The position numbers and the translations under genes were made by a program. A DNA stretch of 64,000 nucleotides, from positions 65,718,136 to 65,782,135 of the forward strand of contig CM064867.1 of the NCBI GenBank assembly GCA_032719365.1, read 5' to 3'. This document shows, in pieces, positions 1-11,086 of the stretch (positions within the stretch are counted from its first letter, which is position 1; the number at the start of each line of letters is the position of its first letter). Source of the DNA: Prinsepia uniflora. Its lineage: Eukaryota > Streptophyta > Magnoliopsida > Rosales > Rosaceae. The notes beneath the pieces were generated by a model, which saw only the letters and a list, made by a program, of their open reading frames with translations, made no database searches and was not told the origin of the DNA.

Positions 1-293
1 CCTGGATTTCTTCCTGAGCGTGGCTGGCACTTAGCTTAGCCTGCACGGGCTGTAGCTAGGCGACAACCTTGGTGTACTACCCATTGAGCTCGGTGTAGCG
101 TACCTCGACCTGGGTGTCGTTGGCCCGAATTTCAGCCATGTTGCGCTATAGTTTTTCTAACGCACGGCGTACCTCAGAGGAGGTGTGCCTCGATCCTCAA
201 CCGGGTGCGAGTGTGACCTCGCCGTCTACGTTGTCTTGCATGCTTGGGTGGAGGGAAAACTTAGTCAGTTTACCATAGACTGCGCCTAACTAT
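1..293 (-). other. Degenerate retroelement-like flank
   Basis: No intact reading frame. On the minus strand a short stretch starting MQDNVDGEVTLAPG and a later stretch with NMAEIRANDTQVEVRYTELNG are interrupted by several stops. This looks like a decayed gypsy gag or leader region, but the family cannot be named from this length. The flank resumes at 3187-3276 and again after 5874, because two solo LTRs were inserted into it. Confidence 0.3.
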
Positions 294-3186
294 TGTAACG
301 ACCCGGATATTCAAAAAAGGAAAATTTGGAAACATTGAAGGAAATGACGATTTTGCCCCTGGAATTGGGCGAACGGTTGACTTTTGGTTCGAGCGGTCAA
401 CCAAACTTTGACTGAGAACTGTGACGTAGTTCGGGACGTCACGAGTTCATAGACAAGTGGCACGCCCAATTCCGACAATCGAGGAGAAAATTATTATGCT
501 CGGAAGTTTAAGGGTACTTTAGTAAATTGGTTAAAAAGGGGCCATTTGTTGAATTTTTGATCGGGACCTTGTTTGGACTTCCCGTAAGTACCTTTGGATA
601 GGCCTCGAGACACTGAATCCATAGATAGGTGGCATGGGTCAATCGGAGTTCGGATGAAAAAGTTATGGGCTTGGGAAAATGAAGGGCAATTTTGGTAATT
701 TGGCAATGAGGGGTAAAATGGTAATTTGACTGGGTTTTGATGAGTTGTACGGCTGTGATGGCTGATTCAGCCAATTTGGTGGGTTGGTTAATTTCTTGAG
801 TGACATCTGTGATAATTAGATGAGGATTAGTGGCTTGATTCTTATCTGATGGATTAAATGATAAAATTGAGCATATGTTTGCCTCAAACAAACGAAAAAC
901 AGAGAAAATTCTAATTGTGCTTGATCAACCTCAATCGCTTTGTTTGATTGATTGGTGAGAGGATTAGAGAGAGAATTCGAAATGAAGAATAGAGAAGGAG
1001 AGAAGGATAAGATGCTGAGATTATGGAAACAAACCCGAAACCCAAACCCGTAGGAGTTCAAATTCTCCAAAAATCGAAATTGAATTTCTAGGCCCTGAAA
1101 TTGCAAATTGAACATGATTTGAGCTTCCTGGGATTGCCAGGATCAGAACCATCTCAAGAACGAAGGAAATTCGTGACCATTTGATACTAAACGGACTTAG
1201 TAACAGAGAAGGAGTCCGAGGATTGAGTTGTGCAATTGAGGTGTTAGAAGGATGAAATTGAGCTTAGAATTACGTTTATATGGTTCCTGCGAAGCTTCTA
1301 AGTGGATCAATTGCACGAATTTAATTGAAATTGAAGAAGTTCGACGATGAACAGTGGTTACAGGTTCTTCGATATTTCGAACTCGAAGTCGACTGGATTG
1401 AGATAAGTACCATTGAAATTAAGGTTACAGAACCCTAATTAGACTCCTAACGATGCTATTTGATGGTTCAATTGAAGGAAACGATGACAAATTGGCAAGA
1501 ATCCAGCCGGGTCATCTCGCGGGCCAACCGTACCCGTTTACCAGGAATCCGGGCGAAGATGACGACTGTAGTACTTTACTGTGCAGGCACGTGGCTCCCA
1601 TGCGCATCCACTCACGGCGGCGCGTGAGCCTGAATTTTGAGGTAAGGTCAACATGACATTTGTCCTATTTCATATAACGATCATTTTGGCATTGGTTTCG
1701 AGGAAATCGGATACTGTTTCGACATTGTTTCGAGGGTCCGAAGGTTTATGTTATGTTTAAAATACGTATTTAAATCCCAGAAAAATTGAGGAAAATTATA
1801 TGAGGCATATCGTGATTTTAGTGACCCTTGATAATGATTTTGGACAAGAATGGTGACTTTCGGAATTAACGGAAAAACGGGCAGCTCGGAAAGCGAGCGA
1901 TAAGGACGGTGTGTGAGTGGACTTTTGTTTTCTACCCTGAATGCATGCATATATGTTTTTAATGCTTTATAATATGATTTGACATGATTTGGTATGATTG
2001 ATGTTTTGATATGAGGATTTCCGGATTTTGGGAATATTATATTATTTTATCTGCTTTTGGGCACGTTTTTCGAAAAAACTGTGAAATTGTTGTTTTGGGC
2101 GAAGGCCCGAGATTTGTGATTGGTTTTGACTCGAATTATGAGTCGAGAAATTGATTTGGTGAAATTGTAATGTATTTGGCTATATTTTATGGATTTATGT
2201 GAAATTGGCAACTGAGGTTGCGAGTTCACGGATTTGCGTGAAAATGATATTTTGGGCTTGAGACCCAATTGGATCGTGATTTTGACTCGGATTTGGAGTC
2301 ATATGTGAATATGATGGAATTTATGCTTTTGATTTCTGGACACTGTTTTATGGTGGGTTTGTGGAAATTGCTTTGTGAAAGCTATGTTTCGGGCAGAGGC
2401 CCTATTGAAATGATTTGACTTGATTTGAGATTTGAATAGTTTTAAAATGAGATTTCTGGATTTGGTGACTGTTCCACATATACCATCCTCTGTGATTTGA
2501 TAGTCTCCTCCAGACGTCGTAGATCTTGGAGTAGTCACGATCCACTGCCTGGAGATGAGTGGCTCTGAGGGAGGCTCACTCTCAGGAGTGTGAGTTTATG
2601 ATGATATCCTCCAGACGTCATTGATCCTGGAGATGATATTACCCCAGACGTCGTAGATCCTGGGGAGGTACTCGGACATGAGACACCCGAGTTGTACGCG
2701 TTGCATTGATATCGTGACGGGTTATTTGGATATTGAGATTGGATATTGAGGATTGGTGGTATTAATGATTTATTTGTGTCCATATACTTTATATCGTGCA
2801 CTGATTTGATGAACCCGAGTTTTATGGACCAGGAGAAAACATGTTTTGATTTTATCGGTCCACTATTCATACTTGATTTATTTCACACTATGACTCATGT
2901 TTGATGATATACATGCATGTTTATGAAACTAGAGGGTAAGAATGTATTTGATAAATGTATTTCTAAAAGTTTATTTTGTCCACTCACACCTTTTCTGTTT
3001 TTATTGACCCTCCAGGTCGTGGCGCGATGATCGAGGCTGATTAGGAGGTGGAGGCATGAGTGGGCACAGGTACAGTTATCCCTTGTTTGACAAGTACTGA
3101 GGGATATTTCGGAACTTCAGTTGACTTGTCAGACGGGAGCAGGATCGGGCACAGTTATCTATGTCCTTCGAGGACGGGTCCTGTCA
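294..3186 (+). mobile_element. Solo LTR of a Ty3/gypsy-type element (2893 bp)
   Basis: The LTR begins TGTAACGACCCGG and ends GGGTCCTGTCA. It is flanked by a perfect 5-bp target-site duplication, ACTAT (289-293 and 3187-3191), so it is a complete solo LTR left by LTR-LTR recombination and not a fragment. Inside it, GTGAGTGGAC (1913-1922) and GTCCACTCAC (2978-2987) form a perfect 10-bp inverted repeat. CATGCAT-type palindromes lie just inside each arm. Between the arms are hairpin units of the kind GGGC..TTGAG..ACCC and GACTC...GAGTC. The block after the right arm, TTTTTATTGACCCTCCAG then GTCGTGG, recurs in the other LTRs of the window. No coding capacity is credible; the open frames here are chance. 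Confidence 0.9.
2508..2665 (+). repeat. Three 24-bp hairpin units with paired stem changes
   Basis: Three units of exactly 24 bp lie at 2508-2531, 2609-2632 and 2642-2665. Each has a 6-bp stem around a 12-nt loop that starts with ACGTC. The stems read CTCCAG/TTGGAG, CTCCAG/CTGGAG and CCCCAG/CTGGGG. The third unit differs from the second on both sides of the stem in a pair-preserving way. They lie inside the inverted-repeat-bounded module of the solo LTR. Function is unknown. Confidence 0.75.
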
Positions 3187-3276
3187 ACTATTGATGCACA
3201 AAATGTGCAAACTTAGGGAGCAAATGCTGCTCTGCCACGTGCCCTTGAATAAACCTGAAAGAATGGAATGTTGGTT

Positions 3277-5873
3277 TGTAACGACTCGAACCGAGAATAA
3301 TAATATTTTAATGTAAAAAGACTATTTTGCCCCTGAAGGGGGGGGGGGGGAACTTTGACTTTTAACCTGAGAAATAATTTGGACTTTGACCCATGACTCT
3401 GACGCAGGTCGGGACGTCACGAATCCGTAGACAGGCGGCACGCCGAAATCGGAGTTCGTATGAAGAAGTTATGGTCAAGGAAGCGTTTTAGCGGAATTTA
3501 CGAACCGAGAACAACGAAATAAAATATTAATTTATTACTGGAATCCGTGCCAAACTAATATTTAAATCAAACCAGTGGATGAGTGACAAGTGTCACCCAT
3601 CCAAGCCCATACTATTCCAATAAAGCAACCTTACACTATTTACCTATTTTATATTCATTTAATTTTCCCTCCATCGACCCTAGCCGTTGGATCTCTGCCC
3701 AAATGCATCTCAGCCTTCCATTTTTCTCTGCTTTTTCTCCTTCATGCACGATCATCTCTTTCTGTTTTCTCTCAAACACACACAAACACATCCATCCCCC
3801 CTAACCCGTGCACCTTCTTCCCATTTTCTCTCCATCCAAACACACAAACCAGCCGCCCTCATCGCATAACACCACCACCATCTGCTCATCATCACCCTGC
3901 ATCACCGGCGACCACCACCCCATTTCCCCCGCCTAAAAAACCAATGCAAAACACAGACCCGAAACACTAAGGAATCGGGTCCAGGAAGCAAACCGTGACA
4001 TCCACACCACCTTGACGCAGGGGAAGCTCCAGTCTACACCGTGAGGACCCCAGGAGCGTAACTGGACGACGGCGCAGCCTGCGGCGACGACACGGCGGCG
4101 GTAAGACCCAAAACCCGAAAGCCCCGTTTTGATCCCCTGTTTCGAACCAACCTAGTTTGATGCTAGGAAATCGATTATTTGATGATAGAAATGTCTTAGG
4201 GTGAGAGACGAGCTGTTTGGAACCGGTTTGGACGACGGAGACGGCATGGATCGCCGGAGACGACGATCGAACTTCGACCGTGAGTTCAGCGACGGACTGG
4301 TGAGTTTCTTCTCGTTTTCTTTCGGTTTTGAGGTTGTAGAACCATAGAACAGACCTAGACGACCCTATAGGGATGAACCCCATCGAAAATGGTGGCCGGA
4401 ATCGTACGGTGGAATCGGGTCAAGCCGTGGGTCGACGACGACCCGGTTCCAGTCAAACGGGCTGACCCGGTACTGTAGCATAATGACGTCATCATGTTGA
4501 CGTCATGATGACGTCATCCTATCAGATGTTGTCAGACTAGGGACCAATCAGAACATGCCACGTGTCACCTGACAAGTGTTAGTGATGACGTCATGCTGAC
4601 GTCAGCAGTACTGTAGCAGCGTTGACCAACGCGTTGACCAGGCGCATGGGGGCGCGTGTGAACAATGATTTTGGTGGGGCCGGTACCATTTTCAAGGTTT
4701 CGACGATACGGATCCAATGGAGGTGGTTTCGTGTCGATCGGAGATCGTTAGATTAGTCAAAATGGGGTTTGAAGAACAGGGAATACTGCCCGGGATGCGA
4801 TTTTGATGCGGATCTGTTCTAGGGTCTTGGTATTGATGTTATAGGGTCCTTAAGTAACCCTCAGGTATAAAAATACAGGTTTTAGAGATCGTTGAGCAGC
4901 AAGGACCGAGTGTGAATGGGCTGTTTGATTTATAAAAGGCTTGCATGCATAAACTGTTTTACTGTTTCCACTTATGATTTCGATGAGTCTTATATGAACT
5001 GTTTATATATGCTATTACAATGTTTTGGGCATGAGACCCGTCTGGATTATATGTGGATTTTGTTTGGGATGTCCGGGGGGACATAGGGTAAACTATACTG
5101 TTATTGTACTGTACTTTCCTACCTGTGTATATTGTCTCCTCCAGGGAGGGTCGTTGGCCTGGGTGGACCCTGGAGTAGTCACGGGGCCCTGACTGAGTGG
5201 AGTTGACCCCGTTGGGCTGCTTACTCTCAGGAAGGCATGTTCATTTACCTCGGGCAGTGACCGGGATACCGGGAGCTGATGTACCTAGAGAGTCTCGGGT
5301 GTGAGACCCTGAGTGGCAACGCGTAGCCTTAGAACCGTGACATCATTTGGGTTGGGTTTTACAGTGCACTGATATGTTAGTTTCTCCTTTCGATTATTAT
5401 TGTGGTTTTATGGTTATGATTTCATTATAATATTATATTTTCACTGCATGCAAGATTTGGAAAACGGAGGGGTAAAACCTTATGATTCTTTATTATTAAA
5501 TTGATTTATAAACTATCATTTTTGGCCCACTCACCCTTGTTTTACTGACCCCTCAAGACCCTGACACGGAAATAGAGGAGGAGGACCCGGAGGAGGAGGA
5601 GGCAGAGGTTTAGTTGCTTAGCTGTGCACCTGTACACCCACTTGTGGGTAGGTTGAGCACCTAATAAATGTACTCTGACTATTGTGCTCTCGTGTTGTAT
5701 TTTACTTTCCCTTGTCTGACAGTATCGCTTTAAACACTGTTGTAGTACGTTATTTATCTATTTAAGTATTCGGTTTTTATGTAAGGGTAATTTTGGTATG
5801 TTTAGAGTCATTGTCAGACGGGAGCGGGGCACGTCCCCGGGTGGTCCCAATGGGATTGGGACGGGTCCTGTCA
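3277..5873 (+). mobile_element. Solo LTR of a related Ty3/gypsy-type family (2597 bp)
   Basis: It begins TGTAACGACTCG and ends GGGTCCTGTCA. The target-site duplication TGGTT is perfect (3272-3276 and 5874-5878). The layout matches the other LTRs: left arm GTGAATGGGC (4912-4921), right arm GCCCACTCAC (5525-5534), with GCATGCAT-type sites inside both arms. Compared with the neighbouring LTR, the inner bases of both arms have changed together (GGAC to GGGC, GTCC to GCCC). A G12 run lies near 3340. The region holds a cluster of TGACGTCA sites, listed separately. There is no coding capacity. Confidence 0.9.
4484..4604 (+). promoter_or_regulatory. Cluster of five TGACGTCA palindromes in the LTR
   Basis: Exact TGACGTCA copies lie at 4484-4491, 4498-4505, 4509-4516, 4586-4593 and 4597-4604. 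A CCACGTGTCA (G-box-like) sequence lies between the third and fourth. TGACGTCA is the preferred site of TGA-class and related bZIP factors (as-1/CRE-type). Five in 121 bp is far above chance. In an LTR this is most simply read as an enhancer or promoter module; binding is inferred. Confidence 0.6.
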
Positions 5874-5878
5874 TGGTT

Positions 5879-6445
5879 GGTCGGTTAGAGTATAGGCACC
5901 GGTGTGGTACCAGCCCAAAGGTACTCCGTGCCCAAGTCAGTGGTCGGTTTGAGATGTAAGGGGTATGGTAATAAGTTTAATGTAAAAGTGATTATGAATA
6001 GTAAATGGTTAGTTACCTTTATATGACGTATGGGTGTGGTGGGTATAATAATTACATTCTCCCGATGTGGAACAAATGTCGTCTGTTGTGGGGCCGACAT
6101 GTGGCAGGCACGGTTATCCACGTGTCGGCGTTGGCCAGACCCTACTAGGGTTTGCTCATCTAAGTGGGCTTGGACCCCTTGGGCTTGTTGAGATGTGTTG
6201 GGCGGAGGTATTGGGCCTTCGGGTCGGTCTAGGCCGACGCATTGGCCGACAAAGGATGGGGCCTCCATAGTCAGTATGTGGCATGGTACCTACAGAAGGT
6301 TGTGCATCTAGGTCGGTCTAATCCGGCGCACCGACCTACAGAAGGCTGGGTGTCCAAAATCAGATTGGGCTAATGTGGTATCTGGTAGTTGATTGGGCCT
6401 TCAAGTCGGTCTGGGCCCTTTAGATCGGTCTGGGCCGATATTGTA
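5879..6445. other. Unclassified flank with GC-rich hairpins
   Basis: This continues the old flank after the TGGTT duplication. No gene is credible. It contains repeated GGTCGGTCTGGGCC-like phrases and an 8-bp perfect hairpin, AGGTCGGT (6310-6317) with ACCGACCT (6330-6337). The second half could be the worn 5' part of the LTR piece that follows, but no LTR start could be found. Confidence 0.4.
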
Positions 6446-7364
6446 TGAACAGATGAAATGCATAAATGTTTTGTATGCTGCTTGATTATTGATTTTGAAC
6501 AGTTTTATGGATTTTCGTGAAAATGGCTTTTGGGCATGAGACCTAGTCAGAATATGGTTTTGACTGAAATTATAGTCAAATGTTTTATCAAACTATGTTT
6601 CGGGCTTGTGACCCTACTGAAATTATGTGTCGGGCTTGTGACCCCATTACGATGAAATTACGGGCTTGTGACCCTCTTGAGATTCGATTTTGGGCAGAGA
6701 TCCCACGTGGAATACATGATTTGATTTTGAAATGATTTGAGATTGCGAAATGAGAACTGGACACTGGTTTTATGAGTTTTTGTGGAAATCATGTTTTGGG
6801 TCGAGACCCTGTGCAATAAACTGATTTGATTTGAACAATGAAAATATGTTTCCACCGTTTTTACTATGACCATTCTCTGAGATGATGAGTATGAGAGGGC
6901 TTCCGGTTGTGAATATGTTTCCTCGAAGAGAACCCTGGTGATAACGCTCGCCTCCGATATGGGATGTGTTCGCCTGAAGAGGTCACGAATCACTGTCTGT
7001 TGTTGTGCAACCGATGGAGGCTCGACTCAGGAGTGCTGGCATATATGGTGATCGATCGGTGATGCGTTCACGATGATCTAGAACGTTGGTCGGTGATGTG
7101 TTCATGGCGACGTGCTCGGGTCTGAGCAGTCCTAGAGCTTATTTGCACGCATTGCACGGATGACGTGACTGATGATGATATGAGATGTGACAGAGGTTGG
7201 ATATAAGAATGAGTCCAGAGGTTTTAAACCATTAATTTGTGTATAGAGATTTTAACATGTGTTGGTTTTACGATGATTGCATTGATTTTCGTATATATTG
7301 TCTTATAGGAAAGAAAGGTTTCTTAAATTGATATGCATGCATGCTTTGTGAAAGCGGAGGGTGA
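6446..7364 (+). mobile_element. Truncated LTR, + orientation (middle part)
   Basis: The sequence carries the hairpin-unit vocabulary of the other LTRs (repeated GGGCTTGTGACCC, GGGCATGAGACC and GGTCGAGACC), then GCATGCATGC and CGGAGGGTGAAA. In intact LTRs these lie shortly before the right arm GTCCACTCAC. The 5' end, right arm and 3' end are missing. It stops abruptly at about 7364, where minus-strand LTR sequence begins. The short tail at 30908-31113 could be its 3' end, displaced by later nested insertions. Confidence 0.65.
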
Positions 7365-7938
7365 AATCAAAATCAATCATTTTAAATAAAAATATTTTCA
7401 CATAAAGACATTTATGCCCTGCACTAAAAGCATATGCATGCATTTGAAAACTGTTTATCAAAACGTTCGTAAAACCCATTGTCAACCATATTCAAAACCT
7501 TTCAAGGGTTCATGCCTGGTTCCCATAAACCGTCATGACCCATAAAAACCTTTCAAAGGTTCATGCTGGTCCCCATAAACCGTCATGAACCAGAAATCCA
7601 TTTATGAGTCCCCGACCCGAAATCACAAAAACCCATAAATCCATACATGTGGGAACTCAGCCCAAACCGTCATAGGCCTCGGCCCAAATCCACAGTTCAA
7701 CAGGGTCTCATGCCCGAATTCTCATTTCACAAACTGAACTGGGACTCAAGCCCGATGTTACAATCAACATGACCTCAAGCCCGATACCACAGCTAACTAG
7801 GCCCTAAGCCCGAAACCACAAATCAACAGGACCTCAAATACGATTTCACAACCAACGGGGCCTTAAGCCCGATATTACAACCAAATGGGCCTCAAGCCCG
7901 AATTCGTAAACCAATGGGGCCCTCGGTCCGATCGTATA
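7365..7938 (-). mobile_element. Truncated LTR, - orientation
   Basis: It closely resembles 26905-28045, part of the minus-strand LTR B. Shared phrases include AAATCAATCATTTTAAATAAA, GACATTTATGCCC, GCATATGCATGCATT and the GGGCCTCAAGCCCGAA units. It begins just inside where GTGAGTGGAC should be and ends at the boundary of LTR A. It is therefore another partial copy of the same family. Confidence 0.65.
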
Positions 7939-10900
7939 TGTCAGGACCGATCTGAAATCCCCCGGGAATAACTTGGGACCCGCTTGATCCCGTCTGACAC
8001 CACGTGTCAGACCAGGGAAAATTCCATCTCAAGCCCTCGCCGGGACTATCAGAGTACGTCAGGATCGTAGAAGGAGGGGAGAAATGTCTCATCTCTACTA
8101 CAGCCCGCATCCTCGATCAACCTGAAGGGCATTAAAACACGAAAACTGTGAGTGGACAAAAACAATCATTTCAATAAAAACATTTTCGCTTTAAGACATT
8201 TATACCTTTCACTAAAAGCATATGCATGCATTCAAAAACCATTTACCAAATGTTCATAAAATCCTTTGTCAACATATTCTCAAAACCTTTCAAGGGTTCA
8301 TGCCCGGTTCCCATAAACCATCATGACCCATAAAATACATTTGGGTCCCCGACCCGAAATCACAAACGAACCATTAATCAAAACATGGGAACTCAGCCCA
8401 AAACCATTCTCAAACATTGAATAAGGGGTCTCGCCCCAAATCACTTTCTAAAACATGGAACACAGGGTCTCCGCCCTCATATCTCTTTCTGTAAACCACA
8501 TACGTATCGAAATACGTATAACCCATCCGCGGAACTTCCGAGAAGATGCCAACTCGGGGCACAAACATATCCCCGATAAATGTCACGATAAATCTCTATA
8601 CTAGCGTGCACACTACTCGGGGTCTCACTCCGAGTCTTCTCCCAAGAATTCTCCATCTGGGAGGCTCAATCTCTAGATCTAGTCCAAGCTCTGACTCCTG
8701 ATCTAGGCCACACATCTCTCCGGAATCTGGTCCGGGACCACAACATAAATAGTAACCCCCACTCCTAGAACGGGATCCCTATGGGGATACTCATTCTGGT
8801 CTGTGGATCGTGACTCTCCAGGTCGAGGTCTGGAGGAGACCATATAATCAAATGGAGGGTGCGTAATCATTCTCAAAACTCTTTCTTTCTTTCTCAAAAC
8901 ATTTCTCAACTGGGTCTCATACCCGATTCATTTCAACAGGATTCCTCGAATCCGATTCAAATCCATTTCACAGGCCTTGGCCTAAATCCACATTTCAATA
9001 GGGTCTCATGCCCGAATTCTCCTTTCATAAACCGAACTGGGACTCAAGCCCGATTTCACGAAGAACTGGGCCGTAAGCCCGAAACCATAATCAACGGGAC
9101 CTCACGTCCGATTTTGCAACCAACGGGGCCTTAAGCCCGATATCTCAACTAAAGGGGTCTCAGGCCCGATATCATAAATCAACGGGGCATTAAGCCCGAC
9201 AGTACAACTAATTGGGCCTCAAACCCAAATCGTAAACCGACTGGGCCCCCGGCCCGATCGTATAACACAAATGGACCCTCGGTCCGATTCCTCATCAATT
9301 CAAATGGACTCCAAGTCTGAGAGTTGTAAATCAAAGGTGTCTCATGCCCGATTTCATATTTCCAAATCCAAAATCCGTTTATAAAACCCTCGTTAAAAAC
9401 GTAGTACGCTAAGGTACGACATAAAGCTAAAAACCTCAAAAACCGTGCAAATATGTCAATCCTAAGCTACCACAATCAAATGCACTCAAGGCATCACAAA
9501 ATATATTCTAAAACAATTATAACACATTTATGCATGCATCGAATTCGAAAGAAGGGTCCACTCACAGACCGTCTGAAGCCGAGCCTCGATACGCGTGCCA
9601 TAAGCGTCTCCCGGGTCAAACGTCGCCTCCGGGATTCCCGAACCTATCCTAATTAATATAGAGGGTTACTAACTACTTATATAACCCCTCACTAAAGCCC
9701 TGTAATTTTTCGGAATTTCTAACTATTTTTAAACGCGAACCTAAACCTTCGGACAACCCAACAATATCGAAACGATGTCTGATTGACACGAAACCAGTCC
9801 CAAAATGTTCGTTACATGAATAGATAAAATTACATGTTGGAACCACCCCCAAAGAATGCCTCACGCGCCCGTACATGCCCCTAGCAGGGACTGCGCGTGG
9901 GACTCACGCGCCCTGCACAGTTTCCTTCTTCCTCAGGTGAACCGGCTGGTCCACCTGGTTCGAACCGAACCGGACCGGCATGACCGGTACAGGTGTTTTC
10001 CTTCCTTGTTTTTGGTCCGTTTGCTTCCATTTTAATTCCATTAATCCTATTTTCAAGTTTTCTATCCATTCCAATCAATAAAACTAATTAAAACGTCCTA
10101 AAATCCCAGGTTCATCTATGGCCTCACGGCCCTATGTTTCCCGACCACCCTCACGGCTTCCTCTGCCGTGAACCACCCTCCAAACCGTCCTAAAATCATC
10201 CTAGAAACCTAATAATCATCCCCCCAATCAACCAAAACTAACCATAATGCCCAAATCGAAAAAAATGGGATTTGGGCCTTACCGAAAAACATGTTCGGGT
10301 TCAAGGCAGCCGTCCACGGCGGCGTCGTTCCTGGCCGGCCACCAGCATCATCCTGTCATGTCTTCACTCTCTGGTCCTCACAGACATCATCATCCAGCAC
10401 TCCTCTCACTCTCATGGTGCTTTAGGCATGGTCAAATGGGCTGAAGGTTTGGATTGGTTCAAGGTTGGTGAGATCGGGTTGTTTGGATGCAAAATGATCG
10501 ATGAAGAAAGGGGAAGGTATGCATGAAGGAAAAGATATGGCCAGCGGATGGGTGACACTTGTCACTCATCCATTTGTCCAATAACAAATATCTGGGCCCC
10601 ACTTAATTCCAAAAGCATCTGTCTCGAATTTTGTGCAATAGCACGTTCGTACTTCCGTGAACCGTAACTTTTTCGTCGAACGTCCAAATTCGACATGCCG
10701 CCTGTCTATGGATTTGTATCGTCCTATTCTATGTAACAGTCCTTGGACCTCGTCCATCGGACTTTCTGGGTCAAAAGTCAACTATTTGCTCCTATTCGAC
10801 CAAATTACCAAAATGCCCTTGGACTTCTGATCGTCATAACTTCTTCCACGAACGTCAGAATCGAGCGCGCCACCTGTCTACGAACTCATGACATCCTAAA

Positions 10901-11086
10901 CTACGTCACCGTCATCAGCCAAAGTCCATTTGACCACCTGAACGAAATGTCAAGGATTCGCCCATTCTAGGGGCAACATCATCCTTTCGCCCGAACGTCC
11001 GCCAATCATCGTCTAATCCCGGATTAGCCTCGCTAATCCGTCACTAATCCTTAATTAATCCCGCTAATTCGGGACAGGTCGTCACA
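7939..11086 (-). mobile_element. LTR A: 3' LTR of the minus-strand element (3148 bp)
   Basis: On the plus strand it begins TGTCAGGACCG and ends GGTCGTCACA. The sequence to its right is, on the minus strand, GGACGAAATTCTTTAAGGGG followed by GGAAGAT, the usual gypsy polypurine tract next to a 3' LTR. Inverted-repeat arms lie at 8148-8157 (GTGAGTGGAC) and 9556-9565 (GTCCACTCAC), with many GGGCCTCAAGCCC-type units between them. A hairpin GCGCGTG (9893-9899) with CACGCGC (9905-9911) and a 5-nt loop lies in the 5' part. Confidence 0.8.

Noticed and set aside
5885..6270. Overlapping frames of 127 and 67 codons on opposite strands
   Set aside because: No motif, composition follows the GC-rich hairpin phrases, and the region is flank of solo LTRs.
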